This document shows positions 61,301 to 64,000 of a stretch of 64,000 bases of DNA, piece after piece. Position 1 is the stretch's first letter, and every line of letters starts with the position of its first letter. Under the pieces are notes generated by a model. That model saw only the letters and a program-made list of their open reading frames with translations, ran no database searches and was not told where the DNA came from. Source of the DNA: Bathymodiolus brooksi (taxonomy: Eukaryota > Mollusca > Bivalvia > Mytilida > Modiolidae); contig OY804585.1 of NCBI GenBank assembly GCA_963680875.1, positions 44,437,414 to 44,501,413 of the forward strand, given 5' to 3'. Both the position numbers and the translations under genes were made by a program.

Positions 61301-64000
61301 AAAAAGGGGGGATGAAATTTAAAAAAAATCTTCTCCTCTGAAACTACTGAGCCAACCTCAACCAAACTTTGCTGAAATGATCCTTGGGTGGTCCCCTTTC
61401 AAAATTGTGTCCGTCAGCACCGTCCTGTATCCAAGATGGCCGCCATTACTAAAAATAGAAATGTCTTCAAATGGCCAAAACTGCTCTATTTTAAGCCAGA
61501 AAGTGCCCAAATTTGAACTGTATAAGCATAATGATGAGCTTTTTAACATATATTACGGGATTTTTTATGAACTTTGAACTTTTGCCTATTTTGACCGATA
61601 ATGCAAATTAGAAAAAAGGGGGGATGAAATTTTAAAAAAATCTTCTCCTCTGAAACTATTGAGCCAATCTCAACCAAACTTTGCTGAAATGATCCTTGGG
61701 TGGTCCCCTTTCAAAATTGTGTCCGTCAGCGCCGTCCTGTATCCAAGATGGCCGCCATTATTAAAAATAGAAATTTCTTCAAATGGCCAAAACTGCTCTA
61801 TTTTAAGCCAGAAAGTGCCCAAATTTGAACTGTATAAGCATAATGATGAGCTTTTTAACATATATTACGGGATTTTTTATGAACTTTGAACTTTTGCCTA
61901 TTTTGACCGATTATGCAAATTAGAAAAAAGGGGGGATGAAATTTAAAAAAAATCCTCTCCTCTGAATCTGCTGTGCCAATCTCAACCAAACTTTGCTGAA
62001 ATGATCCTTGGGTGGTCCCCTTTCAAAATTGTGTCCGTCAGCACCGTCTTGTATCCAAGATGTCCGCCATTACTAAAAATAGAAATTTCTTCAAATGGTC
62101 AAAAGCGGCTCTATTTTAAGTAGAAAGTGTCCAAATTTGAACTGTATAAGCATAATGATGAGCTTTTTAACATATATTACGGGATTTTTTATGAACTTTG
62201 AACTTTTGCCTATTTTGACCGATAATGCAAATTAGAAAAAAGGGGGGATGAAATTTAAAAAAAATCTTCTCCTCTGAAACTACTGAGCCAATCTCAACCA
62301 AACTTTGCTGAAATGATCCTTGGGTGGTCCCCTTTCAAAATTGTGTCCGTCAGCGCCGTCCTGTATCCAAGATGGCCGCCATTACTAAAAATAGAAATTT
62401 CTTCAAATGGCCAAAACTGCTCTATTTTAAGCCAGAAAGTGCCCAAATTTGAACTGTATAAGCATAATGATGAGCTTTTTAACATATATTACGGGATTTT
62501 TTATGAACTTTGAACTTTTGCCTATTTTGACCGATTATGCAAATTAGAAAAAAGGGGGGATGAAAATTAAAAAAAATCCTCTCCTCTGAATCTGCTGTGC
62601 CAATCTCAACCAAACTTTGCTGAAATGATCCTTGGGTGGTCCCCTTTCAAAATTGTGTCCGTCAGCACCGTCTTGTATCCAAGATGTCCGCCATTACTAA
62701 AAATAGAAATTTCTTCAAATGGCCAAAAGCGGCTCTATTTTAAGTAGAAAGTGTCCAAATTTGAACTGTATAAGCATAATGATGAGCTTTTTAACATATA
62801 TTACGGGATTTTTTATGAACTTTGAACTTTTGCCTATTTTGACCGATAATGCAAATTAGAAAAAAGGGGGGATGAAATTTAAAAAAAATCTTCTCCTCTG
62901 AAACTACTGAGCCAACCTCAACCAAACTTTGCTGAAATGATCCTTGGGTGGTCCCCTTTCAAAAATGTGTCCGTCAGCGCCGTCCTGTATCCAAGATGGC
63001 CGCCATTACTAAAAATAGAAATTTCTTCAAATGGCCAAAACTGCTCTATTTTAAGCCAGAAAGTGCCCAAATTTGAACTGTATAAGCATAATGATGAGCT
63101 TTTTAACATATATTACGGGATTTTTTATGAACTTTGAACTTTTGCCTATTTTGACCGATAATGCAAATTAGAAAAAAGGGGGGATGAAATTTAAAAAAAA
63201 TCTTCTCCTCTGAAACTACTGAGCCAACCTCAACCAAACTTTGCTGAAATGATCCTTGGGTGGTCCCCTTTCAAAATTGTGTCCGTCAGCGCCGTCCTGT
63301 ATCCAAGATGGCCGCCATTACTAAAAATAGAAATTTCTTCAAATGGCCAAAACTGCTCTATTTTAAGCCAGAAAGTGCCCAAATTTGAACTGTATAAGCA
63401 TAATGATGAGCTTTTTAACATATATTACGGGATTTTTTATGAACTTTGAACTTTTGCCTATTTTGACCGATAATGCAAATTAGAAAAAAGGGGGGATGAA
63501 ATTTAAAAAAATCTTCTCCTCTGAAACTACTGAGCCAATCTCAACCAAACTTTGCTGAAATGATCCTTGGGTGGTCCCCTTTCAAAATTGTGTCCGTCAG
63601 CACCGTCCTGTATCCAAGATGGCCGCCATTACTAAAAATAGAAATTTCTTCAAATGGCCAAAACTGCTCTATTTTAAGCCAGAAAGTGCCCAAATTTGAA
63701 CTGTATAAGCATAATGATGAGCTTTTTAACATATATTACGGGATTTTTTATGAACTTTGAACTTTTGCCTATTTTGACCGATAATGCAAATTAGAAAAAA
63801 GGGGGGATGAAATTTAAAAAAAATCTTCTCCTCTGAAACTACTGAGCCAATCTCAACCATACTTTGCTGAAATGATCCTTGGGTGGTCCCCTTTCAAAAT
63901 TGTGTCCGTCAGCACCGTCCTGTATCCAAGATGGCCGCCATTACTAAAAATAGAAATGTCTTCAAATGGCCAAAACTGCTCTATTTTAAGCCAGAAAGTG
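55305..64000 (+). repeat. Family B tandem array, right segment, about 28 monomers
   Basis: The 312-bp array resumes exactly where A2 interrupted it. Diagnostic variants show that it is a duplicate of the 35.6-39.4 kb segment: a 1-bp deletion (GTATCAAGATGTC) is shared by 35800 and 55503, and ACCATACTTTG with AATGTCTTC is shared by 37291/37389 and 57306/57404. Within it, further blocks repeat: the same pair recurs near 60114 and 63858, and a CAAAAATGTGTCC variant recurs near 58905, 61089 and 62961. The array runs off the window. Confidence 0.93.

Larger units (their letters stand above)
28572..64000 (+). mobile_element. Family B Helentron-like element with giant 312-bp array, right end outside window
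   Basis: The element begins with a 33-nt hairpin after a T-run, passes through a TCGTCGTCGT microsatellite (about 28617-28627) and a core, then about 163-bp repeats, then a 312-bp-monomer array that reaches the end of the window. Its left end has the same 15-3-15 hairpin design as family A, so the two families are related. At least 35.4 kb is present, of which 7.5 kb is two nested family A copies. No protein-coding capacity was seen. Whether this is one element whose array expanded, or an element that seeded a separate satellite array, cannot be decided here. Confidence 0.65.

Noticed and set aside
30425..63760. Overlapping 66-codon plus-strand and 63-codon minus-strand frames in each class-a B monomer
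   Set aside because: 312 bp is divisible by three, so any open stretch in one monomer recurs in all. Class-b monomers break both frames, and no domain is recognisable.

Overview
The window looks like animal (eukaryotic) genomic DNA. It is AT-rich, has spliced GT-AG exons and tRNA-derived SINEs, and is dominated by satellite-like tandem arrays. The repeat style (hairpin-ended elements carrying a short TCGTC-rich microsatellite and about 160-bp central tandem repeats) resembles the 'pearl'/Helentron-associated elements of bivalve molluscs, so a bivalve is the best guess. This rests on sequence style and memory, not on a database search.

Only one gene is recognisable: four consecutive phase-0 exons on the + strand (18374-18475, 21689-21769, 22525-22650, 23897-23995). 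Together they encode 136 codons that align without gaps in order or frame to the C-terminal half of LIN9, a MuvB/DREAM core subunit. The upstream exons (DIRP domain) and the last exons are not in the window. The rest is therefore LIN9 intron: at least 18.4 kb upstream of the first exon seen and at least 40.0 kb downstream of the last.

Layout. (1) 1-18017: the right part of a family A element, an array of a 332-bp dimer (165 + 167 bp monomers) ending in divergent monomers and a Helentron-like 3' terminus. (2) 18018-28571: intron and exon sequence with SINE copies, MITE-like inverted repeats, a four-copy 152-bp minisatellite and relics of DNA transposons. (3) 28572-64000: a family B element that starts with a 33-nt hairpin, passes through a microsatellite and about 163-bp repeats, then becomes a giant array of a 312-bp monomer running off the window. 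(4) Two complete family A elements (47457-51054 and 51368-55304) sit inside the B array, at the same nucleotide of two adjacent B monomers.

The most notable signals are these: the intact A copies show precise Helentron-type ends and insertion between T residues without target duplication; the two A copies differ in length by exactly one 332-bp dimer plus one 7-bp microsatellite unit (339 bp); they occupy adjacent B monomers of two different variant classes; long segments of the B array are duplicated at offsets near 10.6 kb and 19.7 kb; and every monomer of both families carries a YY1-like ATGGC motif, with an ATGCAAAT octamer in every B monomer. Long open frames inside the arrays look like by-products of repeat sequence, not genes. 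Exact copy numbers depend on assembly quality, because the arrays are near-identical.
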